Origin: Solibacillus sp040274725
GTDB taxonomy: Bacteria > Bacillota > Bacilli > Bacillales_A > Planococcaceae
DNA: 64,000 nt
Assembly: GCA_040274725.1 (NCBI GenBank)
Contig: JBEMAQ010000001.1
Location: 186,001 to 250,000 of the forward strand
Direction of reading: 5' to 3'
The first letter of the stretch is position 1. Each line of letters opens with the position of its first letter. A program made the position numbers and the translations under genes. The notes beneath the pieces were generated by a model. The model saw only the letters and a program-made list of their open reading frames with translations, was not told the DNA's origin and ran no database searches. This document shows, piece by piece, positions 44,101-53,523 of this stretch.

Positions 44101-45375
44101 CTATTGAAGCTGCTCTATTTTCACAACCTCATGTGTCTCCGCGTCTATAACCGCCCGGTATGTCTCGCCGCGGGCATCCTTTTTACGCACTAATACTTCA
44201 AAGCAGTGGCGCAACTCTAGTGCATCATTTGTTGTATAAATTTCTTTTATTTCCTCTACCGCTACATCCTCCGCAAAAAATTGTGCCCAGTCCGGCTCAC
44301 TCACCTGCTGCACAGGTAATGTCTCTTTTTGAACATATTCCATCGCATTCATCCCTAAAACCTCGCCGTTATCCTTCGCTACTTTTAGTTGAATACTATC
44401 CGGGTAGACGAGCGCATCATTTGCCTTTCTTGTGAAAACAAAATGCCACGCCTCATGGTTTTCTCGCGCTTCGGCTAATACAACATCTTTATAGCCCGCT
44501 TTCTCCATAAATTGCTCGCCCGCTTTGACGATTTCCTCATGCGAACGTACTTCTTTGCGTATGGGGCGCTCTAGTAAAAAAGAAATGACCTCTCCACCAT
44601 TTTCCGTAATATCCGCATAGCCAATACGTGATCCGTGGATAAACTGAATATGATAAAACGGATACGGCGCATCGTCTTTACTTTTCGTCACAGTAAGCGT
44701 CGCCTCGTCAATGCGTGGGAATAATATTTTAAAGCGTGCAATCGCTTCACTTTTCGTTATTTGCTTGCCCATTAAGTGCGCAAGATCACGCTTTTTCTCA
44801 AAATCCGATTCACTCGCTGTTAACGGGAAATCCGTTTCCTGATAGCTTGTTAGTTGCTTTGACAGTGAGTTAAACGAAGAATCTGCAATCGCTAGCTGGC
44901 CCTGCTCTTTCCAGCCTGAGAAATTGCCCTGATGCTCATAAAAATTGGTCGTCGCAACATTCCATTCCTCCGTTAATGTACGTAAATTATTCGACACATT
45001 CGTCATTTGTTGCGTCCACTGTTGGTGATCTGTACCGACCGATTTCTTCGCCGTATCGCCTATTTTCCCTAAATATTTCATCCATGATACGCGTACCTCA
45101 TCCTGAATCGGTAGCTTGGCAATATCACTGCGCAAATCACTGCTCATGCGCCAAACATCTTGCAACTCTCCGTTACGGGCTGATTCGTCCTTATACAGTA
45201 ATGATTGTGATACGCTACGATTGAGCTGCGCCAGCTTTTCAGAAGCCTCTGACATACTATTCATATGCAATGCATACACATTTTTCTCCAACTGTGCCTG
45301 CTTCGTTTTTGCGTCATATGAATAGACCGTTAAAATAATTACGAGTAACCCTAGTAAATAGACTGCATTTTTCAA
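44101..45375 (-). CDS. ypeB: germination protein YpeB
   Basis: A 424-residue protein needed for SleB localisation and stability in spores. An N-terminal membrane helix (about residues 3-20) is followed by a helical region and C-terminal PepSY repeats. It lies 12 bases after sleB in the same operon and shares its sigma-G promoter. In B. subtilis the protein is cleaved during germination. Confidence 0.94.
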   Translation of the reverse strand: MKNAVYLLGLLVIILTVYSYDAKTKQAQLEKNVYALHMNSMSEASEKLAQLNRSVSQSLLYKDESARNGELQDVWRMSSDLRSDIAKLPIQDEVRVSWMKYLGKIGDTAKKSVGTDHQQWTQQMTNVSNNLRTLTEEWNVATTNFYEHQGNFSGWKEQGQLAIADSSFNSLSKQLTSYQETDFPLTASESDFEKKRDLAHLMGKQITKSEAIARFKILFPRIDEATLTVTKSKDDAPYPFYHIQFIHGSRIGYADITENGGEVISFLLERPIRKEVRSHEEIVKAGEQFMEKAGYKDVVLAEARENHEAWHFVFTRKANDALVYPDSIQLKVAKDNGEVLGMNAMEYVQKETLPVQQVSEPDWAQFFAEDVAVEEIKEIYTTNDALELRHCFEVLVRKKDARGETYRAVIDAETHEVVKIEQLQ

Positions 45376-45387
45376 CTACTCCACCTC

Positions 45388-46161
45388 CTACATACAAAAA
45401 ATGTGCTCACCAATTTGTTTAATTTGCGGCCGTGTCCAAATCCATTCACTTGTCGCTGTCACGGGATTAAAGTAATACAACGCATTTTCAGAAGGATCCC
45501 AGCCATTAATCGCATCGAGCACCGCTTCCTTTGCACGCACGTTTGGCGTCAACCAAATTTGCCCGTCATCTACCGCGGTAAAAGCGCCCGGCTGAAAAAT
45601 AATGCCTGAAATACTATCTGGAAAATCGGGTGATTCTAAACGATTCAAAATCACGGCTGCCACAGCGACCTGTCCCTCGTAGGGCTCTCCGCGCGACTCA
45701 CCATATACCGCATTCGCAATAATTTGTAAATCTTGCTCCGAGTAGCCTGCCGGAAGCTGCATTTCCTCTGACACCGATTTACCGTTCCCTTTTTTCACCT
45801 GTTGGTCTAAAGGCGTCCCACCATAATACGTAAAACGGTTGCCTTTACGTATTTGCGTTTGCACATAATCTGCATCGTAGTCGGAGTTACCGGCAAGCTT
45901 TTTCTTTGTTGCCTCGCCTGCAATACCGTCAATCGGCAAACCATATGCCTCTTGGAAATTCCGTAGCGCCCAATATGTGCCGTAGCCAAATTTGCCATCA
46001 ATTTTGCCATGATAATAACTCAAATATTGCAAGCGCGCCTGCAACTCAATCACATCATCACCGAATGCGCCGCGCGTGACATCTTGATTACTAAATGCCT
46101 GTGTAAAGGGGGCATAGAGGAAACAAGCGATTAACATAATGCTTAGCACATATTTTTTCAT
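45388..46161 (-). CDS. sleB: spore cortex-lytic enzyme SleB
   Basis: A 257-residue lytic transglycosylase that degrades cortex peptidoglycan at germination. It has a signal peptide (about residues 1-23), a peptidoglycan-binding domain (DDVIELQARLQYLSYYHGKIDGKFGYGT) and a C-terminal hydrolase domain with the catalytic Glu in AVYGESRGEPYEGQVAVAAVILNR. The ATG at 46161 has AAGGAG eight bases upstream; a GTG at 46170 overlaps the site. A sigma-G promoter lies upstream. Confidence 0.96.
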   Translation of the reverse strand: MKKYVLSIMLIACFLYAPFTQAFSNQDVTRGAFGDDVIELQARLQYLSYYHGKIDGKFGYGTYWALRNFQEAYGLPIDGIAGEATKKKLAGNSDYDADYVQTQIRKGNRFTYYGGTPLDQQVKKGNGKSVSEEMQLPAGYSEQDLQIIANAVYGESRGEPYEGQVAVAAVILNRLESPDFPDSISGIIFQPGAFTAVDDGQIWLTPNVRAKEAVLDAINGWDPSENALYYFNPVTATSEWIWTRPQIKQIGEHIFCM

Positions 46162-46180
46162 TCTCTTCACTCCTTTTTGT

Positions 46181-46209
46181 TAGGATGGAATGCGTTAGCA
46201 AATTTATAC
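46181..46209 (-). promoter_or_regulatory. sleB: sigma-G promoter of sleB-ypeB
   Basis: On the minus strand GTATA, a 17-base spacer and CATCCTA, which fits the sigma-G consensus (GHATR, N17-18, CATNHTA) at every defined position. It lies about 20 bases upstream of the sleB start. Forespore expression agrees with the B. subtilis operon. Confidence 0.78.
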
Positions 46210-46223
46210 GTTTTTAGACAAAC

Positions 46224-46262
46224 AAAAAAGTAGCTCGTCTATTTTGACAAACTACTTTTTAA
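46224..46262 (-). terminator. terminator of prsW
   Basis: AAAAAGTAG / CTACTTTTT stem with an inner GTC/GAC pairing and T-runs; it overlaps the prsW stop codon and precedes the sleB promoter. Confidence 0.85.
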
Positions 46263-46933
46263 AACGGTTTATTTTTAGCTAAATGTTCGACTAAATGCTC
46301 ATGGGCAAGCTTTACTTTTCGCAGTGCAAACCACCAAAGGAAAAACATAAAAGGCAGCATCACATATAAAAAATACTCTTCTAGCATTACAATCGAGTTA
46401 TACATAATATGCAAGCCTGCTGGTGCGAGTAGCGCGAGTGCAATATATTGCTTTTGATGATTACTTTCTGAAAATTTCCCCTTCCCAAAATAATAGCCCA
46501 TCACAACACCAAATAATGCATGACTCGACACCGGAAGAAGCGCACGCATAAAGGCTGTTTCTAAGCCGAATGATAAAATATAAACGACATTTTCAACCGT
46601 CGCAAAGCCAAGTGATACAGCCGCCCCATACAAAATCCCATCATACGGGTCATCAAATTCAATATGGCGCAATATTAACATAAAAATAATCAACCATTTA
46701 AAAATTTCTTCAATGAAGCTTGTAAATAACACATCGGATACGAACACACTCGAAAATGCGCCCTCCTCCTCTAACACAAACTGCACGAATAAAATCGGGA
46801 ACGTCACAATTGCTCCGTATATGAAGGCATGAACGAGTGTACGTCTTGGCTCAGTCGACATTTCGTTTCGCATATAAAAATAACTTAACAGCGCAAGTCC
46901 CGGCGCAATCGCTGCGGATACAATAAGGAACAT
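46259..46933 (-). CDS. prsW: intramembrane glutamic protease PrsW
   Basis: A 224-residue polytopic membrane protease that, in B. subtilis, cleaves the anti-sigma factor RsiW. The catalytic pair EE is in SFIEEIFKWL, and the H-x3-D-like segment lies in the later helices. The start at 46933 follows GAAAGGAGCCGAC. No rsiW homologue is adjacent, so the substrate here is unknown. Confidence 0.9.
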   Translation of the reverse strand: MFLIVSAAIAPGLALLSYFYMRNEMSTEPRRTLVHAFIYGAIVTFPILFVQFVLEEEGAFSSVFVSDVLFTSFIEEIFKWLIIFMLILRHIEFDDPYDGILYGAAVSLGFATVENVVYILSFGLETAFMRALLPVSSHALFGVVMGYYFGKGKFSESNHQKQYIALALLAPAGLHIMYNSIVMLEEYFLYVMLPFMFFLWWFALRKVKLAHEHLVEHLAKNKPF

Positions 46934-47010
46934 AAAGTCGGCTCCTTTCAAGACATGAATACAATTATTATAGCACTATTTTTTAGCGCGTTACGGCTTA
47001 ATAAAAAAAA

Positions 47011-47035
47011 GGAAACGATGATTTCCACCGTTTCC
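47011..47035 (-). terminator. terminator of the S-layer-homology gene
   Basis: GGAAACG / CGTTTCC stem with an 11-base loop and a long T-run on the minus strand, 14 bases after the stop codon. Confidence 0.82.
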
Positions 47036-47048
47036 CCTCATTCAAAAT

Positions 47049-48077
47049 TTACTCTTCATCGAATAAATATAACGACAATGTTAAAATCTTCGCAAATTGC
47101 GCACGTGTTAAATTGCCCTTTGGATTGAAGTTACCATTTTCTCCGCCGACGATGTCAAGGTTTTGCAGTACACCAATCGGTCCAACTGCCTCTTCGTTCA
47201 TTTTCGTCGTATCTTTAAATGCATTTGATGCATCTAACGCCTCTAAATCAATCCCTTCTATCCCTAGGAAGTACGTCGTCACATATGCCATTTCCTCACG
47301 TGTTACAGGTTTGTTCGGCTCGAATTTACTACCAGCGAAAATGTCTAGTAAGCCGTACTCCTCAAGAATTGCTACCTCTTTCGCACCCCAGAAGTTAGCT
47401 AAGTCTGTGTACGTTGCAGGCCCCTCGTAATCCTCTTTGACATCTAAGCTTGACGCACGGAAAATCATCGCTACAAGCTGACCACGCGTTACTTGACCAT
47501 TTGGATTGAACGTTGTATCTGATGTACCGTTCACGATGTCCGCCTGATACAATACTTGGATATAGCTTTCTGCCCAGTGCCCAATCGTATCGGTAAAGAA
47601 ACCACCCGATTTCAACTCGAGCTCTGTATCAATAAAGCCTGAAAGAAATTCAGCCTTATCTTCACCTTCTAGCTTCTCCCAACCTTCTACTGTCTTCACC
47701 GTCACATTAAATGATTTACCACTTTGCGTAATTTTTATTTGCATTGTCTTACCAAAAAGCGCTTGATATTCTTTATATTCTGCATTATAGTCAGCCGTTC
47801 CATATTCTGCTTCAATTAAGCTATCAACTGGTAAATCCGCAATGAACTCCGTTTTCTTATCATTCATCGTCGTTTTTACACCCGGAAGCCCTAGCTCTGA
47901 AACTTTGAACAGCTTGTACAAATCTTGATACGTTAAATTATGTACTTCATTTGCCGCAAACGCCTCAGCTGATAAAACATTTGATGCCACAACCTGCTCG
48001 GCTGCCTGCGCTTGTAAACCGAAACTCGAAACTGCTACTCCTACACTTAATGCTCCTGTTACGAACCACTTTCTCAT
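47049..48077 (-). CDS. secreted S-layer-homology (SLH) domain protein
   Basis: A 342-residue exported protein with a signal peptide (about residues 1-26, LQAQAAEQ), an N-terminal domain of about 120 residues unlike anything I recognise, and three SLH repeats at the C-terminus (starting FTDTIGHWAESY, YTDLANFWGAKE and FKDTTKMNEEAVG). SLH repeats anchor proteins to pyruvylated wall polymer. It is monocistronic between two terminators. The N-terminal domain role is unknown. The start at 48077 follows AAAGGAGAGGGA. Confidence 0.85.
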   Translation of the reverse strand: MRKWFVTGALSVGVAVSSFGLQAQAAEQVVASNVLSAEAFAANEVHNLTYQDLYKLFKVSELGLPGVKTTMNDKKTEFIADLPVDSLIEAEYGTADYNAEYKEYQALFGKTMQIKITQSGKSFNVTVKTVEGWEKLEGEDKAEFLSGFIDTELELKSGGFFTDTIGHWAESYIQVLYQADIVNGTSDTTFNPNGQVTRGQLVAMIFRASSLDVKEDYEGPATYTDLANFWGAKEVAILEEYGLLDIFAGSKFEPNKPVTREEMAYVTTYFLGIEGIDLEALDASNAFKDTTKMNEEAVGPIGVLQNLDIVGGENGNFNPKGNLTRAQFAKILTLSLYLFDEE

Positions 48078-48427
48078 GTTTCCCTCTCCTTTAACTCGTA
48101 AAAAATCATGTGAATCGCATCGTCTTTTATGCGTCCACTCTAAATATACCAATATATAACAATATATAAAACAATACATTTCTCTCTTTACGCCTTGAAT
48201 GTTATACCTATAAGACTATCTGAATAATTATTATTTTTCTAAAAATAATATTTTTTTATTAGTTAGAAGTAATTTCTGTATTCTACCTTTATTTCTTTTG
48301 TCTAGTAAGGTCTTTTAAACCACTATAAAGGCAACTATTTCCCTACATATTTCACAAAAGAAAAAGAGTAGGAACGCTAATTTCCTAGCTGTTCACTACT
48401 CTCAAAATTTTTATATTCACTAATCAT
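48078..48427. other. intergenic region between SLH gene and ansA
   Basis: An AT-rich region of 350 bases. It holds the ansA terminator (48365-48402) and an AT-rich inverted repeat AATAATTATTATTTTT region near 48225-48260. The long frame upstream of the SLH start is not supported. It must contain the SLH gene promoter; no clear boxes are claimed. Confidence 0.5.
48365..48402 (-). terminator. terminator of ansA operon
   Basis: AGAGTAG / CTACTCT outer stem with an inner CTA/TAG pairing, followed by TTTTTCTTTT on the minus strand, 26 bases after the ansA stop. Confidence 0.78.
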
Positions 48428-49393
48428 CTAATGCATAAACGATTCCTGCTCTACCGCATCATTCGCCAGCATTAGCATCAGCTTAATACGTGCCTTTTTC
48501 GGATCAAAGTCGCCGCCCATAATGACGCCGATATTTTTTAAATTATTGGCACTGCTATAATAATCATACGTCGGGAACACACGGCCTTCCTCTGTCGACG
48601 ACGTCAGAACAAATTGCATCCCAGCCTCGCGCAAACGTTCAATCGCGCCGGTCATCTCAGGTGTCACCTGACCGCGCCCAGCACCGATTAATACAACGCC
48701 CGCCACATCCGCCTTTGCTAGTGCATCAAGCAATGTTGAGGTCGCTCCTAAATACGCGTAAATCATTTCAACAATCGGGTAGCTTTCCTGAATATCATAA
48801 TGCTCACGCTTTGTCGGCTTTTGATAAATGACCACCTCATCATTATCGATATAGCCAAGCATGCCGTAGCCGATTGCACCAAAACCGTTAATGCTTGAGG
48901 AATGGACTTTTTTAACGTATTTTGAATGCAAAATCTTTTCATTAAAGACAACGCATACACCAATATTCGTTGCTTTATCGTCTGATGCGACTAAGAGTGA
49001 GTTACGCAAGTTCGAATAGACATCCGTCCCAATATCAGCAGGTGATTTTTGTGAGCCTGTGACAATAATCGGACGCGTATCATTCACTGTTAGCTCTAGA
49101 AAGTATGCCGTTTCTTCTAAGCTATCCGTACCATGCGTAATGACGACACCACTCACTGTCTCATCTAAAAACGCATCGCGCACTGTTTTATTGAGCAAAT
49201 TTAGCTGCTCAAACGTCATATGCATCGACGGTACTTGAAATAAATCAATCAACTCAATTGTCAGCTCATCCTCTAGCTGACACATCGACAAAATCGCCTT
49301 ACCGTCTAGCTTGCCTGATTCGAGCTTATTATTTTCATTGCGCTGACTGGCGATTGTGCCACCCGTTGTAATGAGCACTACTTTTTTCTTCAT
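48428..49393 (-). CDS. ansA: L-asparaginase, type I
   Basis: A 321-residue cytoplasmic amidohydrolase turning asparagine into aspartate and ammonia. The two active-site threonine motifs are TTGGTIAS (residues 9-16) and THGTDSLEETA (about 85-95). The absence of a signal peptide favours the cytoplasmic type. It lies 14 bases after ypdA and is probably co-transcribed with it. Confidence 0.94.
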   Translation of the reverse strand: MKKKVVLITTGGTIASQRNENNKLESGKLDGKAILSMCQLEDELTIELIDLFQVPSMHMTFEQLNLLNKTVRDAFLDETVSGVVITHGTDSLEETAYFLELTVNDTRPIIVTGSQKSPADIGTDVYSNLRNSLLVASDDKATNIGVCVVFNEKILHSKYVKKVHSSSINGFGAIGYGMLGYIDNDEVVIYQKPTKREHYDIQESYPIVEMIYAYLGATSTLLDALAKADVAGVVLIGAGRGQVTPEMTGAIERLREAGMQFVLTSSTEEGRVFPTYDYYSSANNLKNIGVIMGGDFDPKKARIKLMLMLANDAVEQESFMH

Positions 49394-49407
49394 CTTATGC
49401 CCTCTCT

Positions 49408-50376
49408 TTACTTCATTCGATTTGCAGCAATTTTAGCTGCAATCATTCCACCGTGGAAGCGGCCATTTTCAATGAAAATTTCATTCGCATTATTCCCAGC
49501 AGCAAGCACACCCGCAATAAATAAATTGTCGACATTCGTTTCCATCGTTTCCGCGTCAAACTGCGGGCGTCCTGTTTCGGCATCAATTCCTACACCCATC
49601 GCACGAATAAACGCATGATCTGGGTGATACCCTGTCATGGCAAACACGCGGTCATTCGAGATTGTCTGCATCTCACCGTCAACTTCTAGCACGACCTCAT
49701 GTTCACGAATTTCCGCCACATTTGTCTTAAAATGCATCGTAATTTCACCTTCACGTACAAGCCCTAAAAATTCAGGTAGCACCCACGGCTTAATGCTCTG
49801 CGAATACTCACTACCTCGGTACGCGACCGTCACGCGTGCACCCGCTTTATGAAGTTCAAGTGCTGCGTCAATCGCAGAATTTTTGCCCCCAATAACAAGC
49901 ACATCTAAATCAAAGCATTCATGTGCTTCTTTGAAATAATGCTGCACCTTTTTAAGCGACTCCCCTGGGATATTCATATAATTTGGCTGGTCATAATAAC
50001 CTGTCGCTAAAATGACGTACGGTGTCTTATATACTTCTTTATCTGTCGTAACAGTAAAGTCGTCCCCTTTATTCTCCACCTTCATTACCTTTTCAAAACG
50101 GTTCACTTGAATTTTTTTTGCCTTGACTACCTCGCGATAATACACAAGTGCCTGATTGCGGCGCGGCTTGCGCTCTTCAATAATAAAGGGCACATCCCCA
50201 ATCGCCAAGCGCTCACTCGTACTAAAAAATGTTTGGTGTGTTGGGTAATTGTAAATCGCATTGACAATATTCCCTTTTTCAATTACTACAGGCGTGAGCC
50301 CGATATTTTGACATTCAATTGCTGCAGATAGCCCACATGGACCACCGCCAACGATTACGACATCGACCGTTAGCAT
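49408..50376 (-). CDS. ypdA: bacillithiol disulfide reductase (Bdr)
   Basis: A 322-residue NADPH-dependent flavoprotein of the YpdA/Bdr family, which recycles bacillithiol disulfide. It has the FAD motif GGGPCGLSAAIE, with the Bdr cysteine (Cys14 region), an NADPH-binding VIGGKNSAIDAALEL, and a C-terminal LFIAGVLAAGNNANEIFIENGRF. It links with bshA in this window as the recycling arm of the same thiol system. Confidence 0.93.
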   Translation of the reverse strand: MLTVDVVIVGGGPCGLSAAIECQNIGLTPVVIEKGNIVNAIYNYPTHQTFFSTSERLAIGDVPFIIEERKPRRNQALVYYREVVKAKKIQVNRFEKVMKVENKGDDFTVTTDKEVYKTPYVILATGYYDQPNYMNIPGESLKKVQHYFKEAHECFDLDVLVIGGKNSAIDAALELHKAGARVTVAYRGSEYSQSIKPWVLPEFLGLVREGEITMHFKTNVAEIREHEVVLEVDGEMQTISNDRVFAMTGYHPDHAFIRAMGVGIDAETGRPQFDAETMETNVDNLFIAGVLAAGNNANEIFIENGRFHGGMIAAKIAANRMK

Positions 50377-50424
50377 GACTACATCTCCTTTAACTTCTGT
50401 CTCTAAATTTAGTATACGCCTATC

Positions 50425-51204
50425 TCATTCATTTTTGGACGAATCATCCGCAAAATTCATCGTAATAACATGGCATTCCGGCTTTGCCCCGAAGCGTAGC
50501 GGTAAAAGCGATGTCCCGTAGCCATTACTAATAAGCGTCGGAATCCCGCCGCGCTCCTTAAAACTTCCTGGTGTATGCATACCAAATGGTCCAAATCGAA
50601 TTTGCCCACCATGCAAATGCCCCCCCATCATCAGGAGCGGACGATAATAGGCACGTACCTTCGGAAATACTTGTGGATTATGCGCAACAAAAATCGTGCG
50701 TGCCATCTCACATTTTGCAAATGCCTTTTCAATATTGTCTGGCCTCGGCTCGGCAACATAATCAATGGCACTTAACCACAATGGGTGCTTTAGCTGCGTA
50801 AGTAATATCGCTTCATTTTCAATGACCGTTACATGCGCTTCTCGAAAAATCGAGAGTAGCTCCTCCTCAGGTAGCTCACGATCGTTATTGCCCCAAACAA
50901 AATAAATCGGTCCTAATGTTTTTAATATTTGCAAGTTTTTTAGAAGCGTCTCCGTTGACGTACGTCTATCGACAAAATCACCACCAATAATGACTGCATC
51001 TACCGGCTGGATCGCCGCAATCATCGCGTGGTCAATTGCTCTTGTGTGCGTATCCGAAATAAAAAATAAGCGTACAGATTGCTCTAGACCACTCACATGT
51101 ACTACATGCGTTTTCACATTATTTTCATGTGCCTCTCTATACATGACGAGTATCGCTATACACGCGATGACGATCATCGCCGCACTACCTATTAACACGA
51201 TCAC
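50425..51204 (-). CDS. membrane-anchored metallophosphoesterase
   Basis: A 259-residue calcineurin-like phosphoesterase of the YpbG/YkuE type. One N-terminal helix (about residues 2-22) is followed by metal-binding motifs FISDTHTR, GGDFVDRR, GNNDRE, HNP and GGHLHGGQ. The GTG start at 51204 follows GGGAGGGAAACGAC, whereas the longer frame has no binding site. Substrate is unknown; the family includes lipid A-like and UDP-sugar hydrolases. It sits in the ypdA-ypbE region as B. subtilis ypbG does. Confidence 0.82.
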   Translation of the reverse strand: MIVLIGSAAMIVIACIAILVMYREAHENNVKTHVVHVSGLEQSVRLFFISDTHTRAIDHAMIAAIQPVDAVIIGGDFVDRRTSTETLLKNLQILKTLGPIYFVWGNNDRELPEEELLSIFREAHVTVIENEAILLTQLKHPLWLSAIDYVAEPRPDNIEKAFAKCEMARTIFVAHNPQVFPKVRAYYRPLLMMGGHLHGGQIRFGPFGMHTPGSFKERGGIPTLISNGYGTSLLPLRFGAKPECHVITMNFADDSSKNE

Positions 51205-51314
51205 GTCGTTTCCCTCCCGTTCAATAGAAAAAGACGAGGCCATTACTGGTCGTCTTTTTACTGGAATAGATTATGGCGAAAAATTGCTGTTACTAATCTA
51301 TTGTTATTCATTTA

Positions 51315-51998
51315 TTACGGAATGAGTAATACTTGTCCCGCCGAAATGCTATCTGAAGATAAACCATTTGCTTGTTTAATTTTGTTCACATATTCAGCAC
51401 TACCATTGCCGTAATATTTCAGTGCAATGCGGTATAAATTGTCCGTTGATTGAACGGTATGTGAGTTTGACGATGAAGATGTTGTTGCCTGTGTTTGCTG
51501 TGCTTTACGCTTTTCTTCAGCCGCTCTTGCTTGCTCTGCCGCTAATCTTTTTTGCTCCTCTAGCTTCGCTGCAGCTACTTTCTGGGCTTCCTCTGCTTTT
51601 TTAATTTCAGCCTCTTCCACTTTCTTTGCCTCTGCTGCCGCTGCTGCCTGTTTTGTTGCCTCGTCATTTGCTGGTGCTTCTTTGTTATCATCTGCTACAA
51701 TTGCCGCGTCTTGATTTTTTGGCTCTTGATTTTGGATTTCTACTACAATCCCTTTATCATCTGCCTCTGTCGTTACCTCTGCTGGTACTTCTGGCTCAAA
51801 TAAAAACCAGACATAAAATAAAATACCTAGAGGAATTAGAATAAAGACAAACACGAGCAATGTCATGATTGGATTTTTTTGTTTTTTATTTTTTGTTTTG
51901 CCATGGCGGCTCGCTCTTGAACGTTTCAGGAGATCATCTTCTAATTCAATTTCTTGACGAAGCTCTTCTACTTTTTCTTTATAATCTTCTTTTGTCAT
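51315..51998 (-). CDS. ypbE: membrane protein with C-terminal LysM domain (YpbE-like)
   Basis: A 227-residue protein. A charged cytoplasmic N-terminus precedes one membrane helix (about residues 45-67); then comes a long Ala/Glu/Lys-rich coiled-coil linker (about 80-170) and a LysM domain at the end (HTVQSTDNLYRIALKYYGNG). It is thus anchored in the membrane and reaches the wall. Position next to recQ matches ypbE of B. subtilis. Function is unknown. Confidence 0.82.
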   Translation of the reverse strand: MTKEDYKEKVEELRQEIELEDDLLKRSRASRHGKTKNKKQKNPIMTLLVFVFILIPLGILFYVWFLFEPEVPAEVTTEADDKGIVVEIQNQEPKNQDAAIVADDNKEAPANDEATKQAAAAAEAKKVEEAEIKKAEEAQKVAAAKLEEQKRLAAEQARAAEEKRKAQQTQATTSSSSNSHTVQSTDNLYRIALKYYGNGSAEYVNKIKQANGLSSDSISAGQVLLIP

Positions 51999-52077
51999 GT
52001 CAACTGCCCTCTACTTTCACTTTCTCTACATATATTATGACGAAATTCCACAAAAAAGTAAACGATTCAACGTTAGT

Positions 52078-53523
52078 TTACTTTTCCTTTATTAATAGCT
52101 GCTGCAGGCGATTTTGCCACGATGAAAATAGCTGCTGCTTTTCTTTTAGTTGACGCTTTTGAGTAATCGCTTGTTCCTCAAATCCACAATTTGAGCAGCA
52201 GTTTTCTATCGTTTCTGTTAATTGCTGACCAAAATAATAGAGTACCTGCTTACGTATGCATTCCTCCGACTCGATTAATGCGAGCATTTCCTGCACTGCC
52301 GCGTATTTTTTCATCTCGATTTGTGCAAATCTACTCTTCACTTCCTCGGCAGATTCACGTTGCATCCAGTAATGTAAGACACGAAACTGGGTTTCTGAAA
52401 TTTCACCGTTGCGTAGCATTGCTTGTGGCGGCTCATTGTGACCTCGTAAATAGGCATAGCGCTCTATATGCACTGTGCGTGGTAAATCCTCGGCCACGAT
52501 AAATTTCGCTAGCTGCTCGTCCGTATCCGCATAAAGTAAATACGCAATCGCCGGCTCACCGTCACGGCCCGCGCGGCCAATTTCCTGCATATAATTCGCC
52601 ATATTGCCAGGCATCGACTCATGAATGACTTGCCTGATATTCCCTTTATGCACGCCCATCCCAAACGCATTCGTCGCCACAATCCATTCCAGCTCTCCTG
52701 CTAAAAATTGCTGCTGAATAAATTGACGGTCATGTAAATCCTTTCCCGCATGATACGCAGCCGCGGCGATTTGCTGCTGTACTAAATACAAGCTAATTGC
52801 CTCGGCTCTCGCACGCGACTGCGTATAAATAATGCCTGGTCCTGCAGTACGCTGCACATGCTCATAAATCCATGTCAGCTTTTGTTCCTTTTGTGCAAAA
52901 CTTTTTTTCACTAGCGCAATATTCGCACGGTCAACCGAATGGATGTAACAATAGGGGCTGTTCATCGTCAAATAATGCTCAATATCACGCAGCACCGACT
53001 GTGTAGCCGTTGCCGATAGCGCCAAAATTGGCGGGCGATTTGGCGTATCAATCAACTCGGCAATACGTAAATAATCCGGTCTAAAATCAAAGCCCCACTG
53101 CGAAATACAATGTGCCTCGTCTGCAACAATAAGTGACAGCTCCATGCCACGCAGTCGCTCACGTACTTGCGGCTGCGTCAGCATTTCAGGTGACGTAAAA
53201 ATGAAGCGGTACTCATGCAAAAAATGCAGCGCATACTGCTTTTCCTCCTGTGTTAAAAACGAATTGAGCGCCACGACACGCTTCTCGCCAAATTGCTTCA
53301 GTTGGTCTACTTGGTCCTGCATAAGCGAGAGCAGCGGCGACACAATTAATACGGGCTTTTGAAACAAATACCCAGGCAACTGATAGCAAAGCGATTTCCC
53401 CATTCCAGTCGGCAGGAGTGCCACAACATCATGCCCTGCAACAAGCTGTTCAATGACTTCCCTTTGCCCCGCTCGAAAACCTTCATAACCAAAATGCTGT
53501 TGTAAATATTGCTCTAGCTTCAT
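52078..53523 (-). CDS. recS: RecQ-family ATP-dependent DNA helicase (RecS-type)
   Basis: A 481-residue helicase. Walker A is LLPTGMGKSLCYQ, motif II is VADEAHCISQWGFDFRPDY, and the motif VI region is QEIGRAGRDG. A C-terminal zinc-binding region with Cys residues near NCCSNCGF is short, and there is no HRDC domain, which fits the shorter RecS (YpbC) of B. subtilis rather than full RecQ. It overlaps the upstream ypbB gene by four bases, so the two are translationally coupled. Confidence 0.92.
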   Translation of the reverse strand: MKLEQYLQQHFGYEGFRAGQREVIEQLVAGHDVVALLPTGMGKSLCYQLPGYLFQKPVLIVSPLLSLMQDQVDQLKQFGEKRVVALNSFLTQEEKQYALHFLHEYRFIFTSPEMLTQPQVRERLRGMELSLIVADEAHCISQWGFDFRPDYLRIAELIDTPNRPPILALSATATQSVLRDIEHYLTMNSPYCYIHSVDRANIALVKKSFAQKEQKLTWIYEHVQRTAGPGIIYTQSRARAEAISLYLVQQQIAAAAYHAGKDLHDRQFIQQQFLAGELEWIVATNAFGMGVHKGNIRQVIHESMPGNMANYMQEIGRAGRDGEPAIAYLLYADTDEQLAKFIVAEDLPRTVHIERYAYLRGHNEPPQAMLRNGEISETQFRVLHYWMQRESAEEVKSRFAQIEMKKYAAVQEMLALIESEECIRKQVLYYFGQQLTETIENCCSNCGFEEQAITQKRQLKEKQQLFSSWQNRLQQLLIKEK

